This document shows positions 15,116-22,396 of a DNA stretch of 27,182 bases, piece after piece. The stretch is from AC-37 sp036382905. GTDB lineage: Bacteria > Actinomycetota > Thermoleophilia > Solirubrobacterales > Thermoleophilaceae. The notes below the pieces were generated by a model. It saw only the letters and a list, made by a program, of their open reading frames with translations. It did not search any database and was not told where the DNA came from. Numbering within the stretch: position 1 is the stretch's first letter; every line of letters starts with the position of its first letter. The position numbers were made by a program, and so were the translations under genes. Location: NCBI GenBank assembly GCA_036382905.1, contig DASVPL010000202.1, forward strand, positions 1-27,182, given 5' to 3'.

Positions 15116-16585
15116 TTACGCCAGGACGAAATCGGCCGGATCGGGCCGCCTCGTGCGGCGCTTGTACTCGGTCACGAACCCGGCCCAGTTGTTGGTGACC
15201 CTCCCGGATTCGGTCCGGTACCAGCTGTTGCAGCCCGCGGCCCAAACGCTGTCGCCGAGCCGCTCCTGCACCTCGCGGTTGAAGGCCGACTGGACGTCCC
15301 CGCGGACGTCCATCCAGCGAGCCCCCGAGCTGCCGAGGTCGCGCACCGCCTCGACCACGAATCCGATCTGGCTCTCGAGCATCGTGATGATCGATCCGGC
15401 CCCCAGGTTCGTGTTCGGCCCGTAGAGCATGAACATGTTCGGGAAGCCGCTGATCGCCAGGCCGAGATAGGCCTCGGCGCCGTCGCGCCAGACGTCGTTG
15501 AGGTCGGCGCCGTCGCGCCCGCGGATCGCCATCGGCGCCAGGAACTCGTTCGCCTGGAAGCCGGTGCCGAGCACGATCGCGTCGACCTCGCGGACCCGCC
15601 CGTCGGCGGTCGCGACGCCGGTCGCGGTGACCTCATGGATGTCGTCGGTCACGACCTCGACGTTCGGGCGCGCGAGGGCCGGCAGGTAGTCGTTCGAGAT
15701 CAGCACGCGCTTGCAGCCCATCGGGTAGCCCGGCACGAGCTTCTCGCGCAGCTGCGGGTCGGGGATCTCGGTGCGCAGGCGGCGCTTGTAGCCGAGCTCG
15801 TAGAGCCTCAGCATCCAGTAGGCGCGGGTCATGGCGAGCGTGAACAGCTCGAAGCGGATGAACGTGAGCCGGCGGCTGATCGCGGGGATCAGCGGAATGC
15901 GCCGGAAGAGCGCCTTCTCGCGCGGGCGGTAGGGGCGGTCGGGCTTGGGGATGACCCAGCCGGGCGTGCGCTGGAACACGTGCAGTCGCTCGACCACCTT
16001 CGCGACCTCCGGCACGTACTGGACAGCGCTCGCGCCCGTCCCGATCGCCGCCACGCGCTTGCCGGCCATGTCGTAGTCGTGGTTCCAGCGGGCCGAGTGG
16101 AACAGCTCGCCGCGGAAGTCGTCGAGTCCCGGGATCCGCGGGAACGAGGGGCGCGAGAGCTGGCCGGTCGCGGTCACGAGCACGTCGAACTCGGCCTCCT
16201 CGCCGCCGACCAGGCGCAGGACCCAGCGGCCGCGCTCGGCGTCGAAGTCCGCCGCGGCCACCTCGGTCCCCAGGCGCATGTGCTCGCGCAGCCCGTGCTT
16301 GTCGGTGAGGCGCTCGAGGTAGGCGAGGATCTCGTCGCGCTGCGGGAAGCGGCGCGTCCAGTCGTGGTTGGGCTCGAAGCTGAACTGGTAGAGGTGCGAC
16401 GGCACGTCGCACGTGAGGCCCGGGTACGAGTTGTCACGCCAGACCCCGCCCACCGCGCCGGCCTTCTCGAAGATCGTGAACGACTCGATCCCGGCCTGCT
16501 GGAGCTTGATCCCGAGGCCGATCCCGCCGAAGCCGGCGCCGACGATCGCGACGCTCGGCCCCTGCCTACGCGACCCGTTCCCCAT
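15116..16585 (-). CDS. Flavin-containing monooxygenase of the Baeyer-Villiger type
   Basis: 489 residues with two Rossmann folds. The FAD-binding motif GAGFGG is at 16-21, the Baeyer-Villiger fingerprint FxGxxxHxxxW at 157-167 (FRGELFHSARW), and the NADPH-binding motif GTGASA at 182-187. The C-terminal FAD contact MLYGPNTNLG is present. Such enzymes use NADPH and O2 to insert oxygen next to a carbonyl, giving esters or lactones, or oxidise heteroatoms. The length is typical of the family. It is cytosolic, with no signal peptide. The ATG at 16585 is 30 bases after the small membrane-protein gene. The repeat-protein gene follows after 45 bases; whether they share a transcript is unclear. Confidence 0.93.
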   Translation of the reverse strand: MGNGSRRQGPSVAIVGAGFGGIGLGIKLQQAGIESFTIFEKAGAVGGVWRDNSYPGLTCDVPSHLYQFSFEPNHDWTRRFPQRDEILAYLERLTDKHGLREHMRLGTEVAAADFDAERGRWVLRLVGGEEAEFDVLVTATGQLSRPSFPRIPGLDDFRGELFHSARWNHDYDMAGKRVAAIGTGASAVQYVPEVAKVVERLHVFQRTPGWVIPKPDRPYRPREKALFRRIPLIPAISRRLTFIRFELFTLAMTRAYWMLRLYELGYKRRLRTEIPDPQLREKLVPGYPMGCKRVLISNDYLPALARPNVEVVTDDIHEVTATGVATADGRVREVDAIVLGTGFQANEFLAPMAIRGRDGADLNDVWRDGAEAYLGLAISGFPNMFMLYGPNTNLGAGSIITMLESQIGFVVEAVRDLGSSGARWMDVRGDVQSAFNREVQERLGDSVWAAGCNSWYRTESGRVTNNWAGFVTEYKRRTRRPDPADFVLA

Positions 16586-16615
16586 ACCGCCCCGACACGC
16601 TAGCGCGCGCCCGGG

Positions 16616-16834
16616 CTACCAGCTGCTGTCGGAGTCGCGCGTGAAGACGCGCTTCTTCGACTGGTTCGGGTACTGGCGGTTCCACACCGCGATCGCGCCG
16701 CCCACCACCGCGCTGATCACGACGCCGAACACGACCCAGTCCTCCCAGCCGTCGACCGCGTCCAGCACCAGGTAGCCGAGGCCCACGGCCACCGCCAGCA
16801 CGATCAGGATCTGGACCACGGCGGTACCTCTCAC
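16616..16834 (-). CDS. Small membrane protein with two TM helices, unknown function
   Basis: 72 residues. TM1 (about 6-25, VVQILIVLAVAVGLGYLVL) and TM2 (about 33-50, WVVFGVVISAVVGGAIAVW) are followed by a basic/polar tail (KKRVFTRDSDSSW). The GTG at 16834 has GGGGGAG five bases upstream; an in-frame GTG one turn later (VVQ) with GAGAGG before it is an alternative. It is divergent from the universal stress protein gene, with 70 bases between starts that hold GGAC direct repeats but no clear promoter. I do not recognise a family. Confidence 0.7.
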   Translation of the reverse strand: MRGTAVVQILIVLAVAVGLGYLVLDAVDGWEDWVVFGVVISAVVGGAIAVWNRQYPNQSKKRVFTRDSDSSW

Positions 16835-16907
16835 TTAAGCTCCCCCTCGCTCGGTCGGACGGACAGTACGGACCGTCGGACTCAAAGGCAAGCCGGGGGA
16901 GGCTGTG

Positions 16908-17342
16908 ATGGTCAAGACGATCGCCGTGGGCACCGACGGGTCCGACACCGCGAAGGTCGCGGTCGACTTCGCGCTCGACATGGCTGAGCGCTACGGCGCG
17001 AAGGTCGTCGTCGCAAGCGCGTACAAGCCGGTGTCGGAGAGCCAGCTCCGCAGGGAGCAGGCCGAGGCACCGGAGGACATCCAGTGGTCGATCAACCCGA
17101 GCGAGGAGGTCGACACGACCCTCCGCGCGGTCGAGGAGGAGGCCAAGGAACGCGGCCTGAGCTACGCGAGCGAGGCGCGCAACGGCGATCCCGCCGAGGT
17201 GCTGTGCGACATCGCCGAGGCGCACGGCGCGGACGTGATCGTGGTCGGCAACCGGGGCATGCAGCGGCGCCTGCTGGGGTCGGTGCCGAACTCGGTCGCG
17301 CACAAGGCGCCGTGCTCGGTGATGGTGGTGAAGACGACCTAG
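16908..17342 (+). CDS. Universal stress protein (UspA family), ATP-binding type
   Basis: 144 residues, one Usp domain. It opens with the beta strand KTIAVGTDGSDTA and ends with the ATP-binding loop GNRGMQRRLLGSVPNSV, which fits the G-2x-G-9x-G(S/T) pattern of ATP-binding members, then the strand PCSVMVVK. Such proteins form dimers and help cells survive stress or dormancy. The ATG at 16908 is five bases after the strong site GGGGGAGG (16895-16902); the GTG at 16905 is less well placed. The stop is shared with DUF4126 through CTAG (17339-17342). Confidence 0.93.
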   Translation: MVKTIAVGTDGSDTAKVAVDFALDMAERYGAKVVVASAYKPVSESQLRREQAEAPEDIQWSINPSEEVDTTLRAVEEEAKERGLSYASEARNGDPAEVLCDIAEAHGADVIVVGNRGMQRRLLGSVPNSVAHKAPCSVMVVKTT

Positions 17343-17947
17343 CGCGCGAGCGCGGGCGGGCCGCCTCCACCTCCCCACCGCGCGCGCAGCGCGCGCCACG
17401 CCTTCCGGATCCGCTTGACGAGGAAGGTCGCGAGCGCGATGCCGCTGACCAGCAGGATCACCGCGACGATCGCGGCGGGCACGGGGTGCTCGATCGCGAG
17501 CACCGTGACGCCGGCCACGAGCCCGTCCTCGAGCAGGCTCACCGCGATGTTCGACGCCGGCTCCGGCGAGCTGTTCACGCCGAGCCGGATGCCGGCCTTC
17601 ACCGCGTGGCTCGCGAACGCCATCGCACCGGCGCCGCCTCCGGCGAACACCTCCTCGACCCCCGTCGCCCCCGCGTCCCCGCCGAGCGCCACGCCGACCG
17701 CGCTCGCGATGGCGGGTCGCACGATCGTGTGGAGCACGTCCCACGCGCTGTCGAGCAGCGGCACCTTGTCCACGACGAACTCGATCGCATAGAGCACGAG
17801 TGCGGCCGCCAGCACGCCGTTGCCCTGCAGCTCCTCCGGCACGTCGCCCCAGCCCGCCCGGCCGAGCAGCGACATCAGCGCAACGGTGAGGTAGGCGTTC
17901 ACGCCCGACGCCCAGCCTGAGCTGATCAGCGTCGAGACGAGGTCCAT
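17339..17947 (-). CDS. DUF4126-family membrane protein
   Basis: 202 residues. The family's typical order is visible: an N-terminal segment with SGVNAYLTVALMSLLGR, then VLYAIEFVVDKVPLLDSAWDVLHTIVRP, a Gly/Ala-rich segment (about 80-115), and a C-terminal TM helix (about 158-180, AAIVAVILLVSGIALATFLV) with a basic tail (KRIRKAWRALRARW). Three to five membrane segments are likely. The function is unknown. The ATG at 17947 is directly adjacent to the stop of the upstream hydrolase gene, so it is the last gene of a four-gene minus-strand operon. Confidence 0.85.
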   Translation of the reverse strand: MDLVSTLISSGWASGVNAYLTVALMSLLGRAGWGDVPEELQGNGVLAAALVLYAIEFVVDKVPLLDSAWDVLHTIVRPAIASAVGVALGGDAGATGVEEVFAGGGAGAMAFASHAVKAGIRLGVNSSPEPASNIAVSLLEDGLVAGVTVLAIEHPVPAAIVAVILLVSGIALATFLVKRIRKAWRALRARWGGGGGPPALAR

Positions 17948-19150
17948 CTACGCCGCTCGGCGCTCGCGTTCCAGGCAGCGGTAGAGCGCGTCGCGCAGCG
18001 CCTTCTCGCGCGGGTCGTTCGCGATGTGGTAGCCCATCCGGTTCATCACGTAGGCGAACGACACCTCGTTCTCCGGGTCGGCGAACGCGAACGAGCCGCC
18101 CGCCCCGGGGTGGCCGAACGCGCGCGGGCTGGCGAAGTCGAGCTCGCCGGGCCGCGGGCGGGCGAAGCCGAGCGAGAAGGCGGTGTCGATCTTCAGCACC
18201 TCGTCGTGCCAGCCGCGGGCGGGCGGGCGCGGCGTGGCGGTCAGCTCTGCGAGGGTCGCGTCGGAGAGGCCGAGCTCGGGCGGGCGCGCCGCGAACGCCA
18301 TGTACGCCCGTGCGACGCTGCGCGCGGTGCCGAGCGCGCCGCCCGCCGGGAACTCGAGGTGGCGGTAGCGGCGGCTGTCGAACGACGCCGGCGAGTACAC
18401 GCGCGGGTTGGCGAACGCCTTGAAGGTGAGCGAGCGCGGGTTGGCCATGGCGAGCGCCATCCGCGGCGGCATGTCCCTGAGGCCCGGCAGCGACCTGATC
18501 GGAGCGCGCTCGATCCGCGCGATGCGCCGCTTCGGCACGTCCTCCGGCACGCCGAAGTGCACGTCGAGGCCGAGCGGCGCGGCGATCTCCTCGGCGAAGA
18601 AGCGCCCCAGCGTGCGGTGGTCGGGGTCGATCCGCCGCACGAGCTCGCCCTCGTACCAGCCGAGGCTGAGGCCGTGGTAGCCGTGGCGGGTGCCGGGCTC
18701 CCAGACCGGGCGCTGGCGAGCGATCACCTCGGCTAGGCGATCGAAGTCCGCGATGAGCGTCGGGGTGAGCGGCTCGTCGACCACCGGCAGACCGGCCTCG
18801 TGGCCGAGGAGCTGGCGGACCGTAACGCGCTCCTTGCCCGCCTGGCCGAACTCGGGCCAGTAGGTCGAGACGCGCTCGTCGTAGTCGAGCAGCCCGCGCG
18901 TGTGGAGCAGCGCGAGGGTCATCGCGGCGAGGCCCTTCGAGGTCGAGTAGACGATCACGAGCGTGTCCTCGTCCCAGCGCGCGCCGCTCCGCGCGTCGCG
19001 CACGCCGCCCCACAGGTCCACCACCTTCTCGCCGCCCACGTAGGCCGCGCACGCGGCGCCGAGCTCGCGACCCTCGCTGAGGTTGCGCTCGAACGCGTAG
19101 CGGACGGCCTCGTAGCCCGGCACCACCGACCCGCCGACGCCGGGGCTCAC
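17948..19150 (-). CDS. Serine hydrolase of the class C beta-lactamase/esterase fold
   Basis: 400 residues. The catalytic SxxK motif is STSK at 69-72 (Ser nucleophile S69), the second motif appears as YHG (in HGYHGLSLGW) in place of YxN, and the third as HPGAGG near residue 350 in place of KTG. This set is typical of EstB/LipE-type esterases rather than true beta-lactamases. There is no signal peptide, so it is cytosolic. The GTG at 19150 overlaps the TGA of the upstream thioesterase gene (GTGA), and the next gene starts directly after its stop. Substrate is probably a short acyl or lactone ester, judged only from the family and the adjoining thioesterase. Confidence 0.9.
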   Translation of the reverse strand: MSPGVGGSVVPGYEAVRYAFERNLSEGRELGAACAAYVGGEKVVDLWGGVRDARSGARWDEDTLVIVYSTSKGLAAMTLALLHTRGLLDYDERVSTYWPEFGQAGKERVTVRQLLGHEAGLPVVDEPLTPTLIADFDRLAEVIARQRPVWEPGTRHGYHGLSLGWYEGELVRRIDPDHRTLGRFFAEEIAAPLGLDVHFGVPEDVPKRRIARIERAPIRSLPGLRDMPPRMALAMANPRSLTFKAFANPRVYSPASFDSRRYRHLEFPAGGALGTARSVARAYMAFAARPPELGLSDATLAELTATPRPPARGWHDEVLKIDTAFSLGFARPRPGELDFASPRAFGHPGAGGSFAFADPENEVSFAYVMNRMGYHIANDPREKALRDALYRCLERERRAA

Positions 19151-19923
19151 GCGGCCTCCCGCCGGCCGACCAGGAGCGACTGCGCCGCGCGCCCGATCAG
19201 GCCGTGCTCATCGTGCAGCACGCTCTCGGCCATGCCCACCCCGTCCGGGTCCACGACGGTGCGGCTGTCCAGCCCGACCCGGTCGCCGCGCGGGGGGCGC
19301 AGGAGGTGGATCGTGAGGTCCGCGTTGATGAAGACGTGCGTGTTCCAGTCGAGCGAGGCGCTCACGCCGTTGCCGAAGTCGGCGGCGGCGGCCGCACGCT
19401 GGACCGCCGACGGCTCCTCGCCATCGACCAGGGGCACGAGGAAGCGCACCCAGGCGGCGGCCGGGCCCGGCTCCGTGAGCGAGCCGCGCACGAACCGCAG
19501 CTCCACCCCGTCGCCGGCGAACATCGGCCGCTCGCCGGGTGGCGAGGACGAGGGGGCGACGCCGTCCGGCGGCGGCAGCGCCGGCTCGTGCGCCGGCACC
19601 GCCGGTGCGGTCCCCTCCACCCGCGCGAGCACGAGGCCGAGCACGCGGCACACCGGCCCCGCCGTGGTCTCGAGCGTCGACTCGATCAGCTGCGCGCGGC
19701 GGCCGGGGCGGACGACCCGCGTCGCGATCGACAGGGGCTCGAGCGGAACCGGCCGCAGGAACTCGTAGGTGAGCCGCGCCACCACCAGCTCGCCGGCCTC
19801 GAGCTCGACGGAACGAGCCAGCAGGGCCGCGGGCGCGCCGCCGTGCTGCGCGCGCGGATCCCACGGTCCGCGGGCCAGCTCGGTTGGCACGAAGGCGTCG
19901 CCCTCGCGTTCGTAGATCGCCAC
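19147..19923 (-). CDS. Acyl-CoA thioesterase-like (double hot-dog, TesB-like) protein
   Basis: 258 residues with two hot-dog halves. The first has the typical PWDPRAQHGGAPAALLARSVE helix, where the His-Gly-Gly precedes the long central helix, and the strand VVARLTYEFLRPVPL. The second half has SASLDWNTHVFINADLTIHLLRPP. These proteins hydrolyse acyl-CoA thioesters. The GTG at 19923 is five bases after the O-methyltransferase stop. The annotated frame is open far upstream, but that part is antisense-like within the neighbouring gene. The 3' end overlaps the GTG of the hydrolase gene by four bases. Confidence 0.87.
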   Translation of the reverse strand: MAIYEREGDAFVPTELARGPWDPRAQHGGAPAALLARSVELEAGELVVARLTYEFLRPVPLEPLSIATRVVRPGRRAQLIESTLETTAGPVCRVLGLVLARVEGTAPAVPAHEPALPPPDGVAPSSSPPGERPMFAGDGVELRFVRGSLTEPGPAAAWVRFLVPLVDGEEPSAVQRAAAAADFGNGVSASLDWNTHVFINADLTIHLLRPPRGDRVGLDSRTVVDPDGVGMAESVLHDEHGLIGRAAQSLLVGRREAA

Positions 19924-19928
19924 CGCGA

Positions 19929-20570
19929 CTAGGCCCGCCGCACCAGCGTCACCCCGTCGCGGACCGGTAGCTGCACCACGACGAGCCGCTCGTCGGCCGC
20001 CAGCCGGTCGTTGAGCGCGGCCAGCGCGGTGCCGGACTCGTCGTCCGGGTCGGGGTCGAGGACCTGGCCGCTCCAGAGCGTGTTGTCGATCACGATCAGT
20101 CCGCGCGGGGCGAGCTTCGGGAGCACGGCGTCGACATAGGCCGAGTAGCCGGTCTTGTCGGCGTCGACGAACACGAGGTCGAACGGCCCGTCGAGCTCGG
20201 CGATGGTCTCGAGCGCCGGCCCGAGCCTGACCTCGATCCTGTCCGCGTAGCCCGCCGCCTCGATGTGGCGCCGTGCGAACTCGGCGTGCTTCTCGGAGAC
20301 CTCGCAGCTCACGATGCGGCCGCCGTCGGGCAGCGCGGCGGCCATCGACAGGGCCGAATAGCCGGAGTAGGTGCCGATCTCGAGCACCGCCCGCGCGCCG
20401 GAGGCCCAGACCAGCATCTCGAGGAAGCGCCCCTCCACGCGGCCGGTGAGCATCTGCGGGAACTCGAGGTGCTCGCGCGTCTCCGCGGCCAGGCGCTCGA
20501 GCCAGCCCGGCGGCGCGGTGCTGTGCTCCTCGCAGTAGCGGTCGATCTCCGGTGGGTTGACCTCTGGCAC
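19929..20570 (-). CDS. Cation-dependent O-methyltransferase (caffeoyl-CoA OMT-like)
   Basis: 213 residues. The SAM-binding motif I is VLEIGTYSG (62-70), the acidic motif SCEVSEKH (88-95) follows, and the metal-binding motif VDADKTGYSAY (135-145) and IDNTLWSG are as in class I cation-dependent O-methyltransferases (COMT/CCoAOMT family). The enzyme should transfer methyl from SAM to a hydroxyl on a catechol-like or similar acceptor. The GTG at 20570 is the first plausible start: the upstream frame enters the divergent secreted-protein gene. First gene of the operon with the thioesterase, hydrolase and DUF4126 genes. Confidence 0.92.
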   Translation of the reverse strand: MPEVNPPEIDRYCEEHSTAPPGWLERLAAETREHLEFPQMLTGRVEGRFLEMLVWASGARAVLEIGTYSGYSALSMAAALPDGGRIVSCEVSEKHAEFARRHIEAAGYADRIEVRLGPALETIAELDGPFDLVFVDADKTGYSAYVDAVLPKLAPRGLIVIDNTLWSGQVLDPDPDDESGTALAALNDRLAADERLVVVQLPVRDGVTLVRRA

Positions 20571-20607
20571 GGCGTGGCAGCCTACGCCACCGGTACCGTG
20601 CCGCTCC

Positions 20608-21465
20608 GTGCGGAGGGCCCTCCTCGTCGCGGTCGTGCTGGCGCTCGTCGCCGGCGACGGCGTCGCCGCGGCGGCCACCGCCAAGCTGCCGCGCGGGGGC
20701 ACCACGCTCTTCCCGCGCCAGCGCGTGGTGGCCTTCGCCGGCACGCCGGGGGCGCCCGCGCTCGGCGCACTCGGTGTCGGCCGGCTCGACCACGCCGTGC
20801 GGCGGCTGCGCCGCCAGGCGCGCCACTACCACCGCGCCGGGCGCCCCATCCTGCCGGCCCTCGACCTGCTCGCCACGATCTGCTCGGCGGGGCCGGGCCG
20901 CGACGGCAAATACCGGTACCGCCGCCCGCTGAAGATCGTGCAGCGCCACCTGGCCGCCGCCCGCCGGGCGCGCGCTCTGCTGCTCATCCACATCCAGCCC
21001 GGACGCTCGACGTTCATGGAGGAGCTGCGTCCCTACCGCCGCTTCCTGTCCGAGCCCGACGTCGGCGTCGCGCTCGACCCCGAATGGCGGATGGGCCCCG
21101 GCCAGCGTCCCGGCAAGGTCATCGGCTCGGCTGACTCCGACGAGATCAACGCGGTCTCCGCCTACCTCGACCGGGTCGTGAAGCGTCACGATCTGCCCCA
21201 GAAGCTGCTGGTCGCCCACCAGTTCACGCCGAACATGATCCGCCGCCGCGCGCGCGTTCGCCAGCGCCCGGGCGTGGCGGTGACGATCTCGATCGACGGC
21301 GTCGGATCGCGGCGGCTGAAGGAGGGCACCTACTCGCGGCTCGCGCGCTCGGGCGACAACCTCTACGACGGCTTCAAGCTCTTCTACGAGGAGGACGGGC
21401 GCGTCATGACGCCCGCCCAGGTGCTGAGACTTCGGCCGCAGCCCGACTTCGTCGTGTACGAGTAG
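20608..21465 (+). CDS. Secreted protein of unknown function, probable TIM-barrel-like fold
   Basis: 285 residues from the GTG at 20608. The N-terminus (VRRALLVAVVLALVAGDGVAAAA) is a signal peptide. Conserved-looking segments are AFAGTPGAPALGALG, ILPALDLLATICSAGPGRDGKY, LLLIHIQPGRSTFMEELRPY, VGVALDPEWRM, VVKRHDLPQKLLVAHQFTPNMI, VTISIDGVGS and FYEEDGRVMTPAQVLRLRP. The alternation of beta strands ending in acidic or basic residues fits a TIM-barrel hydrolase-like fold; similar proteins occur in other actinobacteria as uncharacterised secreted or lipoproteins. No Cys for a lipobox is seen. The start is 37 bases from the divergent O-methyltransferase start. Its last 62 bases overlap the 3' end of the rhomboid gene on the opposite strand. 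Confidence 0.8.
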   Translation: MRRALLVAVVLALVAGDGVAAAATAKLPRGGTTLFPRQRVVAFAGTPGAPALGALGVGRLDHAVRRLRRQARHYHRAGRPILPALDLLATICSAGPGRDGKYRYRRPLKIVQRHLAAARRARALLLIHIQPGRSTFMEELRPYRRFLSEPDVGVALDPEWRMGPGQRPGKVIGSADSDEINAVSAYLDRVVKRHDLPQKLLVAHQFTPNMIRRRARVRQRPGVAVTISIDGVGSRRLKEGTYSRLARSGDNLYDGFKLFYEEDGRVMTPAQVLRLRPQPDFVVYE

Positions 21466-21970
21466 CAAGCAGCCAGGCCGCCACCACGCCGCCGATCCCG
21501 CCGAACAGGTGGCCCTGCCACGAGATCCCCGCGCGCGGCACCAGCCCGCTCAGCAGGACGCTGCCCCACAGCGCGCCCACGATCAGTCCCATGAAGAGCT
21601 CGAACGCGTTGCGGTTGTAGAACCCGCGCACGAGCAGGTAGGCCGCGTAACCGAAGACGACCCCGCTCGCCCCGATGTGGTTCGTGTGCTCCGGGGCGAC
21701 GAGCCAGGTGCCGACCCCGCCCACCGCCATCACGATCGCGGTCACGCTCAGCACCCGGACGAGGCCGGCGAGCGCAATCGCGAACCCCATGACGAGGAAC
21801 GGCACGGTGTTCGACATGAGGTGCGAGAAGTCGGCGTGCAGGAACGGGGAGGCGACGATGCCGACCAGCCCGTCCGGCTCGCGCGGCTCGATCCCGTAGT
21901 CGTCGAGGCCGGTGCCCACGGTGGCGTCGGCGATCTCGAGCACCCACATGACCGCGGCCATCCCGAGCAC
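21404..21970 (-). CDS. Rhomboid-family intramembrane serine protease
   Basis: 188 residues with about six TM helices. The rhomboid pattern is complete: H45-x4-H50-x3-N54 (HADFSHLMSN), the catalytic Ser in GASGVVFG (S102) and the catalytic His in WQGHLFGG (H154). It cleaves transmembrane substrates within the cytoplasmic membrane. The first usable start is the GTG at 21970; the N-terminus enters TM1 at once, and the frame upstream is open without a standard start, so an unusual start a little further up cannot be excluded. The last 21 codons are antisense to the secreted protein gene. It is divergent from the radical SAM operon with about 128 bases between. Confidence 0.88.
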   Translation of the reverse strand: MLGMAAVMWVLEIADATVGTGLDDYGIEPREPDGLVGIVASPFLHADFSHLMSNTVPFLVMGFAIALAGLVRVLSVTAIVMAVGGVGTWLVAPEHTNHIGASGVVFGYAAYLLVRGFYNRNAFELFMGLIVGALWGSVLLSGLVPRAGISWQGHLFGGIGGVVAAWLLATRTRRSRAAAEVSAPGRAS

Positions 21971-22098
21971 GAGCAGGAAGCCCGCCTGGCGATCGCTGCG
22001 TGGCTTGTCTACGGCCTCGGCGATGCGGGCAGTATCGCGGCTGGCGGTGTCGAACCCGGTCAGGTAGGCTCGCGCCGAGCAACCGAGGGGGGTCCCAC

Positions 22099-22368
22099 AT
22101 GGGAGAGCAGGAGTCCGGTCCGCGCGTGAACCCGGAGGATGTCGCGAAGCGGCAGCCGCCGCTCGCGAAGGTCATGGAGGCGCTGGCGGAGCCCGAGGGA
22201 AAGACCCGCCGCGACTCCCCTACGGCGACGGCGCGCGACATCGCGCTCCTCATGGAGGCACGCGACGCGAGCTCCCCGCTCGCGTCGGCGCTCGACGAGC
22301 TCGAACGCGCGCACGGGGGCAAGGCGTCCGAGGACGACCTCAAGCCGCACCTGGACCCGTCGGACTAG
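22099..22368 (+). CDS. 89-residue hydrophilic protein, candidate peptide substrate of the radical SAM operon
   Basis: The ATG at 22099 follows the strong ribosome binding site GAGGGGGG by eight bases. The protein contains no Phe, Tyr, Trp or Cys and only one Ile; it is rich in Ala, Asp, Glu, Arg, Pro and Ser, with likely helices around KVMEALAEP, TARDIALLMEARD and ASALDELERAH, and ends in LKPHLDPSD. It is the first gene of the five-gene plus-strand operon, 28 bases before the first radical SAM gene. Position and size fit a precursor whose leader is bound by the PqqD-like protein, but the sequence shows no clear leader/core border or known precursor motif. It could instead be a small accessory protein. 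I do not recognise a family. Confidence 0.72.
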   Translation: MGEQESGPRVNPEDVAKRQPPLAKVMEALAEPEGKTRRDSPTATARDIALLMEARDASSPLASALDELERAHGGKASEDDLKPHLDPSD

Positions 22369-22396
22369 GGCCGCGGCGCTCGACCCACTCAGACGG

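Noticed and set aside
11459..16603. Open frame of 1714 codons on the plus strand opposite the repeat protein and the monooxygenase
   Set aside because: It is an antisense shadow: Arg/Gly/Ala-rich, repetitive only because the sense gene is, and without any domain, whereas the minus-strand frames have clear domains and signal peptide.
21404..21970. Rhomboid protease as the leader peptidase of the peptide operon
   Set aside because: It is divergent, cleaves membrane helices, and the candidate precursor has none; adjacency alone is not enough.
22000..22098. Upstream start (GTG at 22000) for the 89-residue protein
   Set aside because: It gives an Arg/Cys-rich extension, while GAGGGGGG eight bases before the ATG at 22099 marks the start.
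22021..22098. Promoter or cobalamin riboswitch upstream of the radical SAM operon
   Set aside because: TAGGCT at 22065-22070 lacks a matching -35, and the 128-base gap is too short and shows no B12-box-like motif.
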